Source: Actinomycetota bacterium
GTDB taxonomy: Bacteria > Actinomycetota > Actinomycetes > S36-B12 > UBA5976
Assembly: GCA_947486505.1 (NCBI GenBank)
Contig: CANKTT010000026.1
Span: forward strand, 1 to 14,971
Reading direction: 5' to 3'
DNA length: 14,971 nucleotides
The translations under genes were made by a program, and so were the position numbers. Below, in pieces: positions 7,620 to 14,971 of the stretch. Position 1 is the first letter of the stretch. Every line of letters starts with the position of its first letter. Under the pieces are notes generated by a model. The model ran no database searches. It was not told the origin of the DNA and saw nothing but the letters and a program-made list of their open reading frames with translations.

Positions 7620-7645
7620 ACTTTGCAGTTTAGTGTCCTAGGACA
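7617..7645 (-). promoter_or_regulatory. Putative leaderless promoter and palindrome upstream of the second response regulator
   Basis: On the minus strand, TAAACT (7632-7627) is followed by seven bases and the GTG start at 7619. Immediately upstream is a perfect 12-base palindrome TGTCCTAGGACA (7634-7645) that contains the birA stop codon. The position would suit an operator for autoregulation. A 12-base palindrome can occur by chance a few times in a window this size, so this is tentative. Confidence 0.33.
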
Positions 7646-8447
7646 AGGTTGGTCTTACTTGTATGACGTCACCTGAAGTTATCTCGACTAATCCATTGTC
7701 GGTTTCAAGAAGAAGTTCACCTGATTGCAATACATTTAGGGCTAATCCAGTAATTGTCGATTCTGTTTTGCGCGCAACGGTAACTTGAGTTCCAATCGTT
7801 GAGCTTTCCTGAACGTAAAGTGGCACCCAATCGCGCGACTCTAATTCAGTTACTTTTTCAATTTGAAAGATTATGGCTGCAATCAAAGCTTCGCGAGAAA
7901 CTTGGATATCTATAAGCCTGAGTGAAGTTGCATTTTCAGCAGGGAGTTCGTCTTCCATTAGATCTACATTGATTCCGATTCCAACCACAACGTGCTCATC
8001 TTGGCGCTGAACCAAAATTCCACCAAGCTTGAGTAGCGCTCCGGATTTCATTTCAATCATCAAATCATTTGGCCACTTTAACTTGGAATTCGCACCAAAT
8101 TCTTTCAAGCATTTGTTTGCAGCCAGACCAACAAGTAGTGGGATGGCAGAAATTTCGCAGTTAAAAAACTTCGTTGGGACTGCAATGCTAAGTGCGACTC
8201 CAGCTCCGAAAGGGCTATGCCATTCCCGTTGTAACCGGCCACGCCCCTTCAATTGTTCGTCTGCGGTAATTGAGAAAACGGAATTGCTGGTGGCATTGGA
8301 TAACTGCGAGATGGCTAGGTCATTAGTTGACTCAACCTGGGCAAAGACCTTGATATCGAGCCATTTCGAGGATGTCTTGGCTAACTCACTTAATATGAGA
8401 GAAGGATCAAGCGCTGGACGCCCGCGTTTCACATCTTTTTTATCCAC
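7638..8447 (-). CDS. birA: Biotin--[acetyl-CoA-carboxylase] ligase, catalytic form without HTH
   Basis: 269 residues. It makes biotinyl-AMP and attaches biotin to a lysine of biotin carrier domains, here most likely Lys554 of AccA encoded next door. Motifs in order: VESTNDLA (38-45), the biotin-binding GRGRLQREW (68-76, with Q where G is usual), KWPNDLM (124-130) with the catalytic lysine, GGIL (142-145) and VVVGIGINVD (153-162), then a small C-terminal SH3-like cap. There is no N-terminal helix-turn-helix, so it is a ligase only and not a repressor, as usual in actinobacteria. The GTG start at 8447 has no Shine-Dalgarno sequence but follows a TACCCT hexamer by six bases. Read divergently from accD across 38 bases. 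Confidence 0.93.
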   Translation of the reverse strand: MDKKDVKRGRPALDPSLILSELAKTSSKWLDIKVFAQVESTNDLAISQLSNATSNSVFSITADEQLKGRGRLQREWHSPFGAGVALSIAVPTKFFNCEISAIPLLVGLAANKCLKEFGANSKLKWPNDLMIEMKSGALLKLGGILVQRQDEHVVVGIGINVDLMEDELPAENATSLRLIDIQVSREALIAAIIFQIEKVTELESRDWVPLYVQESSTIGTQVTVARKTESTITGLALNVLQSGELLLETDNGLVEITSGDVIQVRPTLS

Positions 8448-8485
8448 ATCGCTAGGGTAGGCGAAGGACTAGTACGGAGGAACAC
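8448..8485. promoter_or_regulatory. Compact divergent promoter birA/accD with overlapping -10-like hexamers
   Basis: The 7 bases TAGGGTA at 8453-8459 give TAGGGT on the plus strand (8453-8458) and TACCCT on the minus strand (8459-8454), both matching TANNNT. The minus copy ends six bases before the birA GTG, implying a leaderless message. The plus copy would start accD transcription near 8465, leaving a short leader with GGAGG at 8476-8480, five bases before the accD GTG. No -35 box is convincing on either side. Confidence 0.4.
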
Positions 8486-10075
8486 GTGAGCGCCGAAACC
8501 GCCAACAATGGGATCGACATCCATACAACTGCAGGAAAGATTGCAGATCTAGAGGCCCGGCGCAATGATGCTGCTAATCGCCGTTCTGAAGCGGTAGATA
8601 AGCAGCACGCACGAGGCAAGCTAACCGCTATGGAGCGCATCGAACGCCTTCTGGATGAAGGTTCTTTCCAGCAAATCGATGGCTTAGCACGACACCGTTC
8701 ACATAACTTTGGCATGGAAAAATCCCGTCCATATGGTGATGGCGTAATCACAGGATATGGAACTATCGATGGCCGCCAAGTTTGCGTGTTTGCGCAAGAC
8801 TTCACAGTTTTTGGTGGCTCACTTGGCGAAGTCTTCGGTGAAAAGATTTGCAAGGTTATGGATTTAGCGCTTAAGACTGGTGTGCCAATGATTGGAATTA
8901 ACGATTCAGGTGGTGCGCGAATTCAAGAAGGTGTGGTTTCCCTCGGACTGTACGGCGAAATCTTCAAGCGCAATGCACACGCATCTGGCGTGATTCCACA
9001 AATTTCTCTCGTTCTTGGCCCGTGTGCTGGTGGCGCGGTTTACTCCCCTGCCTTAACTGACTTCATCGTAATGGTTGATCAAACCTCACATATGTTCATT
9101 ACCGGTCCAGAAGTTATCAAGACAGTTACTGGCGAAGAAGTTGCATTTGAAGATTTAGGTGGCGCTCGTACCCATAACACCAAATCTGGTGTTGCTCACT
9201 ACATGGCATCGGATGAAGATGATGCGCTGGAATACGTAAAGAACCTTTTGTCCTTCCTGCCTAGCAACAACATGGATGAAGTTCCTTTCTTGGATGTAGA
9301 AGCGGATTTAGAAATTTCAGAAACCGATTTAATGTTGGACACAATCATTCCTGATTCCCCTAATCAGCCGTATGACATGCACAAGGTCATCGAGACCATT
9401 GTTGATGATGGTGAGTTCTTGGAAACTCAAGCACTTTTCGCACCAAACATCATTTGTGGTTATGGCCGCGTTGAAGGCAGGCCAGTTGGTGTTGTAGCTA
9501 GTCAGCCGATGCAATTTGCTGGAACTCTAGACATTGATGCAAGTGAAAAAGCTGCTCGCTTTGTTAGAACCTGTGATGCCTTCAACGTTCCAGTTATCAC
9601 TTTGGTTGATGTGCCAGGATTCTTGCCGGGAACGGATCAAGAATGGCAAGGCATTATTCGCCGCGGTGCGAAACTTCTTTATGCATATGCAGAAGCAACC
9701 GTTCCGCTGGTGACAATCATTACTCGCAAGGCATACGGTGGCGCATACGACGTCATGGGTTCAAAGCATTTGGGTGCGGACATCAACTTGGCATGGCCAA
9801 GCGCCCAGATTGCTGTGATGGGTGCGCAGGGTGCAGTGAATGTTCTTTACCGCAAGGAATTAGCTGATGCTAAGGATCCTGAAACTGAGCGCGCAAAGTT
9901 ACTTCAGGAATACGACGATAAGTTTGCCAATCCTTACATTGCCGCTGAGCGCGGATACATAGACCGAGTAATCGTGCCAAGTGAAACTCGCGTTATGGTA
10001 ATCCGGGCGCTTCGTTCCTTGCGTGGCAAGCGTCAGATTTTGCCTCCTAAGAAGCATGGAAACATTCCACTGTGA
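8486..10075 (+). CDS. accD: Acyl-CoA carboxylase beta (carboxyltransferase) subunit, probably propionyl-CoA type
   Basis: 529 residues. It transfers the carboxyl group from carboxybiotin to an acyl-CoA. N-terminal carboxyltransferase half with SGGARIQEG (141-149) and [11 protein letters not shown] (178-188), whose Gly-Gly backbones form an oxyanion hole; C-terminal half with [23 protein letters not shown] and MGAQGAVN. Asp422 in [13 protein letters not shown] aligns with the residue that sets propionyl-CoA preference in Streptomyces PccB (Asp422) and mycobacterial AccD5, so methylmalonyl-CoA is the likely main product. The GTG start has a strong GGAGG site. Its stop overlaps accE by four bases. 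First gene of accD-accE-maf-accA, divergent from birA. Annotators may also name it pccB. Confidence 0.95.
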   Translation: MSAETANNGIDIHTTAGKIADLEARRNDAANRRSEAVDKQHARGKLTAMERIERLLDEGSFQQIDGLARHRSHNFGMEKSRPYGDGVITGYGTIDGRQVCVFAQDFTVFGGSLGEVFGEKICKVMDLALKTGVPMIGINDSGGARIQEGVVSLGLYGEIFKRNAHASGVIPQISLVLGPCAGGAVYSPALTDFIVMVDQTSHMFITGPEVIKTVTGEEVAFEDLGGARTHNTKSGVAHYMASDEDDALEYVKNLLSFLPSNNMDEVPFLDVEADLEISETDLMLDTIIPDSPNQPYDMHKVIETIVDDGEFLETQALFAPNIICGYGRVEGRPVGVVASQPMQFAGTLDIDASEKAARFVRTCDAFNVPVITLVDVPGFLPGTDQEWQGIIRRGAKLLYAYAEATVPLVTIITRKAYGGAYDVMGSKHLGADINLAWPSAQIAVMGAQGAVNVLYRKELADAKDPETERAKLLQEYDDKFANPYIAAERGYIDRVIVPSETRVMVIRALRSLRGKRQILPPKKHGNIPL

Positions 10076-10287
10076 GTCAAGAAATTCGAGTTGTACGTGG
10101 CCAGCCGACAGATGAAGAGTTGGCTGCAGTACTCATGGTGATTACAGCCCAGGCGTCGGCTTCAAGTTTGGCAGCAAAGCGATCGCAGCTTCGTCCGGAA
10201 TGGAATGCAGCGCATCGCAGCGTTCGTAAATCCTTCGAACATGGCGCTGGTACTTGGCGTCGTTCCGCACTTCCCCATCCGTACTAA
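10072..10287 (+). CDS. accE: Acyl-CoA carboxylase epsilon subunit
   Basis: 71 residues. This small subunit occurs in actinobacterial acyl-CoA carboxylases, where it binds the beta subunit and raises activity of the complex. Visible pattern: [21 protein letters not shown] near the N-terminus, a lysine/arginine-rich middle, and the typical tail with a Trp-rich ending ([21 protein letters not shown]). The GTG start overlaps the accD stop (GTGA), so the two are translationally coupled at fixed ratio. The short length and low sequence conservation are normal for the family; position directly after accD makes the call secure. Confidence 0.9.
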   Translation: MSQEIRVVRGQPTDEELAAVLMVITAQASASSLAAKRSQLRPEWNAAHRSVRKSFEHGAGTWRRSALPHPY

Positions 10288-10310
10288 ATCTTTTAAGCGA
10301 TAGTAGATAA

Positions 10311-10928
10311 ATGTCTCGCACTGTTTTACTTGCCTCAGCATCAACTTCCCGCTACTCACTTCTGGTGAATGCTGGAATCACTCCTCTAGTTCAAGTTAGT
10401 CATGTGGACGAAGATGCCATCGCAACTCAGTTGAGTCCGATCTCAACTGCAGATCTTTGTGTTGCTCTAGCAACCGCCAAAGGTGAGGCAGTTGTGCAAG
10501 ACATCACCATTACCGAGAATAGAAATCTTTTGGTTATCGCTGCGGATTCCATGTTGGAATTTGAAGGTGAATCATTTGGTAAGCCGCACAGTCCAGACGT
10601 TGCAATCGCGCGCTGGCAAGCTATTCGTGGAAAATCTGGCTACCTTCATACTGGGCATTGGATTACGGATTTAGTTAGTGGTCAGACTAGAAGCGGCGTT
10701 GCAGGCGCCAAAGTTGAATTTGCAGATATCTCGGATGCTGAGATCAATGCCTACGTGAAAAGTGGTGAGCCGCTTTCAGTAGCAGGTGGATTCACTCATG
10801 AAGGAAAGTCTGCAGCATTCATAACCAAAATGACTGGTGATAGCCCAGCCGTTGGCGGAATATCCTTAGCGTTACTTCGGGAATTCACTAAGGATATGAG
10901 TATTGAGTGGACTGATCTTTGGGACTAA
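10311..10928 (+). CDS. maf: Maf-family nucleoside triphosphate pyrophosphatase
   Basis: 205 residues, usual for Maf/YhdE-type house-cleaning enzymes that hydrolyse non-canonical or particular nucleoside triphosphates to monophosphate and pyrophosphate. The N-terminal [12 protein letters not shown] (7-18) matches the SxSxR nucleotide-contact motif, with Ser/Thr variation. [10 protein letters not shown] with GKP shortly after is the catalytic acidic segment, and the end has the [10 protein letters not shown]...[14 protein letters not shown] pattern, where many homologues show GLGGWF and NVVGLSL. Located 23 bases after accE and 37 bases before accA, the conserved actinobacterial arrangement. No strong ribosome binding site precedes the ATG. 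The precise NTP specificity (dTTP/UTP versus m7GTP) cannot be assigned here. Confidence 0.88.
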   Translation: MSRTVLLASASTSRYSLLVNAGITPLVQVSHVDEDAIATQLSPISTADLCVALATAKGEAVVQDITITENRNLLVIAADSMLEFEGESFGKPHSPDVAIARWQAIRGKSGYLHTGHWITDLVSGQTRSGVAGAKVEFADISDAEINAYVKSGEPLSVAGGFTHEGKSAAFITKMTGDSPAVGGISLALLREFTKDMSIEWTDLWD

Positions 10929-10965
10929 TAGACTTAAGGCACCAAAGGCATTCGTAGGAGTTCGT

Positions 10966-12732
10966 GTGGGCAAGAGTCGCAAGATTGAAAAAGTTCTAAT
11001 CGCTAATCGCGGCGAAATTGCTATTAGAGTTGCGCGGGCTTGCGCCGACTCGGGCATCGCAAGCGTTGCAGTTTATGCCGAACCTGATCGCGATGCCCAG
11101 CATGTAAAGGCTGCTGATGAAGCTTTCGCACTTGGCGGTAGCACTGCTGCTGAAAGCTACCTGGTAATTGAAAAACTCATTGATGCTGCTAAGAAATCTG
11201 GAGCAAATGCCGTTCATCCAGGGTACGGATTCTTATCTGAGAATGCCGAATTTGCTCAAGCGGTAATTGATGCAGGTTTGATTTGGATTGGCCCACCACC
11301 ACAAGCGATTCGTGATCTAGGCGACAAAGTTTCAGCCCGACACATTGCGGCGCGAGCAGGCGCTCCGCAGGTTCAAGGCACTCCTGATCCGGTTAAAGAC
11401 AGCAAAGAAGTTGTTGAATTTGCAAAGAAGCATGGTCTTCCGATTGCAATAAAGGCGGCATTCGGTGGTGGTGGTCGCGGACTTAAGGTGGCCCGCAACC
11501 TAGAGGAAATTCCAGAACTTTTTGATTCTGCCGTTCGTGAAGCAGTTGCTGCGTTCGGTCGCGGCGAATGTTTCGTGGAACGTTACCTTGATAATCCTCG
11601 ACACGTCGAGACCCAGTGTTTAGCTGACGAACACGGCAACGTCGTCATCGTTTCTACTCGTGACTGCTCGCTGCAGCGTCGCCACCAAAAACTTGTTGAA
11701 GAAGCTCCTGCACCTTTCTTGTCTCAAGCACAGATTGATGAGCTATACAAATCAAGTAAAGCCATCATGAAGGAAGCCAAATACGTTGGTGCTGGAACAT
11801 GTGAATTCTTGATTGGCCTAGATGGCACAATCTCGTTCTTAGAAGTTAATACTCGCCTCCAGGTTGAACATCCAGTTTCTGAAGAAGTTGCCGGAATCGA
11901 CTTAGTTCGGGAACAGTTCCGCATCGCCCAAGGTGAAGCGCTTGGATACAGCGATCCTGAGTTGCGCGGCCACTCAATTGAATTCCGAATCAATGGCGAA
12001 GATCCAGGTCGTGGTTTCTTGCCAGCACCTGGTTCACTAACCGTTTGGAATCCGCCAAGCGGTCCTGGAGTTCGACTTGACGCAGGTTTTGCTAAGGGTG
12101 ATGTTATCGGTGGCAACTTTGACTCACTCTTGGCAAAGTTAATTGTCACGGGACGCAACCGACAGGAAGCACTGGAGCGCTCTCGCAGAGCTCTGGCTGA
12201 GTTTGAAATTGATGGCATTGCTACTGCGCTAACTTTCCACCGCGCAGTCGTAAGTGATCCAGCATTTGCACCAGCAGATGCTGCTACTCCATTTTCAGTC
12301 CACACTCGCTGGATCGAAACTGAATTTAACAACACGATTCCAGCCTTCTCAGGTGGTGCCGGCGAGCTTGCTGAGCCTGAAATTCGAAACCCAATCACGG
12401 TTGAAGTTAATGGCCGACGTATCGAGGTTGTGCTACCTGGTGACATGTCTATTGGATCAAGCGGCAGCGCCAAAAAGTCAGCTCGCAAGATCGGCAAGAA
12501 GTCTGGCGCTGCAGGAAGTGGAGATGCTGTTGTAGCTCCGATGCAGGGCACTATCGTCAAGATTGCAGTTACCGAAGGTCAAGAAGTTGCCCAAGGCGAC
12601 CTCGTCGTGGTTCTTGAAGCAATGAAGATGGAGCAGCCATTAACTGCGCACAAAGCTGGAATTGTTACTGGTCTAAACGCAGAAGTTGGAACTACGGTCC
12701 CAACCGGCACTGAGCTCATGGAGATCAAGTAA
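10966..12732 (+). CDS. accA: Acyl-CoA carboxylase alpha subunit: biotin carboxylase fused to biotin carrier domain
   Basis: 588 residues from the GTG at 10966, chosen because AGGAG lies five bases upstream and the protein then starts [19 protein letters not shown]; an in-frame ATG at 10903 inside maf would add 21 unconserved residues. Domains: biotin carboxylase N-terminal 5-115, ATP-grasp about 117-315 with Lys163 and glycine loop GGGGRG (167-172), carboxylase active site [10 protein letters not shown] and [12 protein letters not shown]-terminal carboxylase domain to about 450, a Lys/Ser/Gly-rich linker, and the carrier domain with EAMKMEQ, biotin on Lys554. It carboxylates its own biotin with ATP and bicarbonate and hands it to AccD. 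One alpha subunit of this kind often serves several beta subunits. Last gene of the operon. Confidence 0.95.
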   Translation: MGKSRKIEKVLIANRGEIAIRVARACADSGIASVAVYAEPDRDAQHVKAADEAFALGGSTAAESYLVIEKLIDAAKKSGANAVHPGYGFLSENAEFAQAVIDAGLIWIGPPPQAIRDLGDKVSARHIAARAGAPQVQGTPDPVKDSKEVVEFAKKHGLPIAIKAAFGGGGRGLKVARNLEEIPELFDSAVREAVAAFGRGECFVERYLDNPRHVETQCLADEHGNVVIVSTRDCSLQRRHQKLVEEAPAPFLSQAQIDELYKSSKAIMKEAKYVGAGTCEFLIGLDGTISFLEVNTRLQVEHPVSEEVAGIDLVREQFRIAQGEALGYSDPELRGHSIEFRINGEDPGRGFLPAPGSLTVWNPPSGPGVRLDAGFAKGDVIGGNFDSLLAKLIVTGRNRQEALERSRRALAEFEIDGIATALTFHRAVVSDPAFAPADAATPFSVHTRWIETEFNNTIPAFSGGAGELAEPEIRNPITVEVNGRRIEVVLPGDMSIGSSGSAKKSARKIGKKSGAAGSGDAVVAPMQGTIVKIAVTEGQEVAQGDLVVVLEAMKMEQPLTAHKAGIVTGLNAEVGTTVPTGTELMEIK

Positions 12733-12779
12733 AGCTTGATCAATACTTATGGAAATCAAGTAAAACTTAATTCAATTTT
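12718..12779 (+). repeat. Imperfect 31-base tandem duplication at the accA/lpdA convergent ends
   Basis: Copy 1 (12718-12748) begins ATGGAGATCAAGTAAAG and encodes the last accA residues M-E-I-K-stop; copy 2 (12749-12779) begins ATGGAAATCAAGTAAAA and would again read M-E-I-K-stop. The copies agree at 23 of 31 positions and at 20 of the first 23. Copy 2 contains the final codons and stop of lpdA on the other strand (stop 12769-12767). Confidence 0.6.
12723..12741. terminator. Stem-loop over the accA stop codon, possible bidirectional terminator
   Basis: GATCAAG and CTTGATC form a perfect 7-pair stem around a 5-base loop and include the accA stop codon. The second duplication copy makes a related, weaker stem at 12754-12772 that pairs best in minus-strand RNA. 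TTTTT follows at 12776-12780 in the plus direction. Together they could end the two convergent transcripts, but the long distance from the strong stem to the T-run argues against a classical terminator. Confidence 0.35.
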
Positions 12780-14146
12780 TGAGTTTGATGTAACTGCCGA
12801 GCGGCTTCAGCGATCGAGCCGGACAGCGACGGATAGACCGTAATGGTCTGTGACATCTGATCAACTGTAAGTCTGTGCTCAACTGCAAGTGCTATTGGGA
12901 AAATCAGTTCACTTGCCTTTGGAGCCACAACAACGCCACCCACTATGACACCAGTGTCTGGACGACAAAAAATCTTTACAAACCCTTCCGAGATTCCCTG
13001 CATCTTTGCTCTGGCATTTGTAGCTAGTGGAAGATTGAAAACGTTAGCGATTTCTGTTCCAGAATCGACATCAGCTTGACTAACACCTACCGTAGCAATT
13101 TCTGGATCTGTGAAGACATTGCTTGTAACCGTTTCAAGATTTAGTGGATGTACGGCATCTCCCAATGCATGCCACATTGCAATGCGACCCTGCATTGCGG
13201 CAACTGATGCCAACATCAAAATACCTGTGCAGTCTCCGGCTGCATAAACGCCTTTGACGCTAGTTCGGGAAACTTTGTCCACTTCGATAAAGCCAGCGTC
13301 GTTTGTCTTAATGCCAACTTGATCCAATCCAAGGCCTTCAGTATTAGGCAAGGAGCCAACTGCCATTAGGCAATGTGATCCAGTAATAACTTCACCGGTT
13401 GCTAGCTTTACTGCCACACCGGTATCCGTGCGGGTTACTTGTTCTGCCCGACTGTGTGCCAGAATTTTCATTCCTCGGTTCACAAAAACGTCTTGAACCA
13501 CTTTTCCAGCTTCAGAATCTTTACTCGGTAACACCTGATCTCGCGATGAAACTAGAGTCACTTGGGAACCTAGCGCTTGATACGCACCGGCAAACTCCGC
13601 ACCGGTAACACCCGAACCAACAACTATTAGATCCGACGGTAACTCGGTAAATTCATAAAGTTGCTTCCAGTTCAATATCCGCACACCATCAACAACTGCG
13701 CTGGATAGTTCTCTAGGTCGCGCCCCGGTAGCCAGCAAAACTACATCAGCAACTAGGTTCAATTCGCTGCCGTCTACTAGTTTGGCTTTTACATTTTCTG
13801 CATCAGCTAACTCAGCTGTTCCGGCGAGAACTTTGACACCTTGCGATTGCAATCTCTGATAGATGTCTGAACTTTGGGTGGCTGCCCACTTTTTCAATCT
13901 GGAATTCACTTCAGCGATGTCAATTGTCACGTTTGTTGCATGAACACCAATCGCTGCGCTGCCTTTGGAATCCGTGGTAGCTTCCGCTACTGCAATAAGA
14001 GATTTACTTGGCACTACATCGGTTAACACCGCGGCGCCACCAATTCCATCGCGCTCAATCAATGTCACAGTTGCACCTAATTGCGCAGCCACTAGAGCAG
14101 CCTCATACCCACCAGGGCCGCCGCCAATTATTACAACATGTGTCAC
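12767..14146 (-). CDS. lpdA: LpdA-type flavoprotein disulfide reductase homologue without redox disulfide; likely NAD(P)H:quinone reductase
   Basis: 459 residues from the GTG at 14146, chosen because it begins at the FAD fold (MTHVVIIGGGPGGYEAAL) and GAGAG precedes it by nine bases; a TTG at 14164 is an in-frame alternative. FAD-binding motif GGGPGG (8-13), NAD(P)H-binding VVGSGVTGAEFAGA mid-protein, second FAD motif GVYAAGDCTG, and a C-terminal dimerisation domain. The segment GGAAVLTDVVPSK (36-48) replaces the usual GGTCLNVGCIPSK: both cysteines are missing (Ala39, Val44), and the C-terminal HPT-type catalytic histidine is Tyr-Pro-Ser. It therefore cannot be a lipoamide dehydrogenase. Mycobacterial Rv3303c (LpdA), which is similar in this respect, reduces quinones with NAD(P)H. 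It follows the decarboxylase gene by 18 bases. Confidence 0.9.
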   Translation of the reverse strand: MTHVVIIGGGPGGYEAALVAAQLGATVTLIERDGIGGAAVLTDVVPSKSLIAVAEATTDSKGSAAIGVHATNVTIDIAEVNSRLKKWAATQSSDIYQRLQSQGVKVLAGTAELADAENVKAKLVDGSELNLVADVVLLATGARPRELSSAVVDGVRILNWKQLYEFTELPSDLIVVGSGVTGAEFAGAYQALGSQVTLVSSRDQVLPSKDSEAGKVVQDVFVNRGMKILAHSRAEQVTRTDTGVAVKLATGEVITGSHCLMAVGSLPNTEGLGLDQVGIKTNDAGFIEVDKVSRTSVKGVYAAGDCTGILMLASVAAMQGRIAMWHALGDAVHPLNLETVTSNVFTDPEIATVGVSQADVDSGTEIANVFNLPLATNARAKMQGISEGFVKIFCRPDTGVIVGGVVVAPKASELIFPIALAVEHRLTVDQMSQTITVYPSLSGSIAEAARQLHQTQKLN

Positions 14147-14164
14147 AGGTCTATTCTCTCGCAA

Positions 14165-14971
14165 TTAGATGTTTGTGAAAACTTCCTTAACCATGTCCAT
14201 CGTGGTGCCTGGGTGTACAAACGCAAACCGACCGACTGTCTCGCCTTGCCATGAGGTTGGCGTCACAAATGCGGTCTGTGATTCGATTAATCGGTCTTGA
14301 AGGTCACGATAATCTTTGGCATCCCAGTCAATTCGGCGCCATAAAACCACGGACAGTGATGGCTCAATTACTAGTTCCAAGTTTTTGTCAGCCCTGATGT
14401 ATTCGGCCACTTCATTAGTTAGCGAAATTGAGGCCTCAACTGCATCACGGTATGCGTCAGTTCCGTTTACAACGACTGAGAACCAAAGTGGTAGCCCCCT
14501 GGCTCGACGTGTTAAGTGATACGCCAGGTCTGTTGGGTTTATCAGCGAGTCATCTTCATGCAAAACATCCAAATAGGAGGCATCTTGAGTGTGAACTGAA
14601 GCAGCCAATTTTGGATTCTTGTAAAGGATTGCTGCCACATCAAATGGCGAGAACCACCATTTATGTGGATCCATTGTGATTGAGTCTGCATTTTCAATGC
14701 CAGCAAATTGGCTGCGCACGGATGGAGCTAGCAATCCAGCGCCACCATATGCAGCATCAACGTGGAACCACATGCCATGTTCACGAGCTACTTCGCTAAT
14801 GCCAGCAAGGTCATCAATAATCCCAGCGTTCGTCGTGCCAGCGGTAGCAACTACGCCAACTACTGGTGCGTCGTTTTCAGTAACTTCAGAAAGCGCCCGC
14901 TCCAAATCTTCCTTTGTCATTGCAAAGCCAGAAGTCTTGACTATGAGCGGTTCAACATCCAAAATTCCCAA
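14165..14971 (-). CDS. Group II pyridoxal-phosphate-dependent decarboxylase, C-terminal part (cut by window edge)
   Basis: 268 residues are visible; the frame is open to the right edge, so the N-terminal part of a roughly 450-500 residue enzyme lies outside. The PLP-binding signatures are present: VVATAGTTNAGIIDDL, HVDAAYGGAGLL with the aspartate that pairs with the pyridine nitrogen, and MDPHKWW with the Schiff-base lysine (residue 104 of the visible part). The final 150 residues show the family's small domain (LTRRARGLPLWFSV, FVTPTSWQGE, GRFAFVHPGTTMDMV). This is the aromatic-amino-acid/glutamate/diaminobutyrate decarboxylase superfamily; the amino acid used cannot be told from this half. 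It is probably cotranscribed with lpdA. TTG at the very edge should not be taken as its start. Confidence 0.88.
   Translation of the reverse strand: MGILDVEPLIVKTSGFAMTKEDLERALSEVTENDAPVVGVVATAGTTNAGIIDDLAGISEVAREHGMWFHVDAAYGGAGLLAPSVRSQFAGIENADSITMDPHKWWFSPFDVAAILYKNPKLAASVHTQDASYLDVLHEDDSLINPTDLAYHLTRRARGLPLWFSVVVNGTDAYRDAVEASISLTNEVAEYIRADKNLELVIEPSLSVVLWRRIDWDAKDYRDLQDRLIESQTAFVTPTSWQGETVGRFAFVHPGTTMDMVKEVFTNI

Noticed and set aside
8452..8853. 133-residue minus-strand frame opposite the accD start
   Set aside because: Antisense to conserved AccD residues, low-complexity composition and no ribosome binding site. It would also run through the birA/accD promoter gap.
11724..12560. Long minus-strand open frame (278 residues) opposite accA
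   Set aside because: Serine/proline-rich composition typical of an antisense shadow; the plus strand encodes an intact, fully recognisable AccA.
1..14971. CRISPR array, insertion sequence, prophage or defence genes
   Set aside because: No spaced direct repeats, transposase or integrase motifs, or terminal inverted repeats were seen; all large frames are core metabolic, signalling or transport genes.

Overview
The window reads as a chromosomal core region of an actinobacterium with unusually low GC for that phylum (mid-40s % by eye). The phylum call rests on three gene sets: mtrA-mtrB-lpqB-comF, an acyl-CoA carboxylase with a separate small epsilon subunit and a fused biotin carboxylase/biotin-carrier subunit, and an LpdA-type flavoprotein without the redox disulfide. 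Short intergenic gaps, 4-base gene overlaps and the low GC suggest a streamlined lineage such as the freshwater Nanopelagicales (acI/Planktophila). That placement is inference; no rRNA or tRNA gene is present to confirm it.

Layout, left to right. (1) 1-408, minus: N-terminal part of a CynX/NimT-like MFS transporter, cut by the window edge. (2) 409-746: about 340 bases without a convincing gene, holding several stem-loops that pair best as minus-strand RNA. (3) 747-5369, minus: mtrA, mtrB, lpqB, then comF, i.e. a response regulator, its sensor kinase, the associated lipoprotein and a phosphoribosyltransferase-like protein. (4) 5474-5935, plus: a GtrA-family membrane protein, divergent from mtrA. 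(5) 5932-8447, minus: birA, then a second OmpR-type response regulator and a small two-TM histidine kinase. (6) 8486-12732, plus: accD-accE-maf-accA. (7) 12767 to the end, minus: a group II PLP-dependent decarboxylase (its N-terminal part lies outside the window) followed by lpdA.

How they fit together. MtrAB-LpqB is the actinobacterial envelope and cell-cycle signalling module. AccD, AccE and AccA together make a biotin-dependent acyl-CoA carboxylase. AccD carries Asp at residue 422, the position that favours propionyl-CoA in the well-studied family members. BirA, read divergently from a 38-base gap, is the ligase that would biotinylate AccA at Lys554. The gap contains two overlapping, oppositely oriented -10-like hexamers, which would suit coordinated expression of ligase and carboxylase.

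I do not see a clearly new biological system, CRISPR array, mobile element or defence island. The points most worth a second look are the structured spacer after comF, the shared -10 region between birA and accD, three GTG starts that look leaderless, and an imperfect 31-base tandem duplication of the accA 3' end that carries the convergent lpdA stop.
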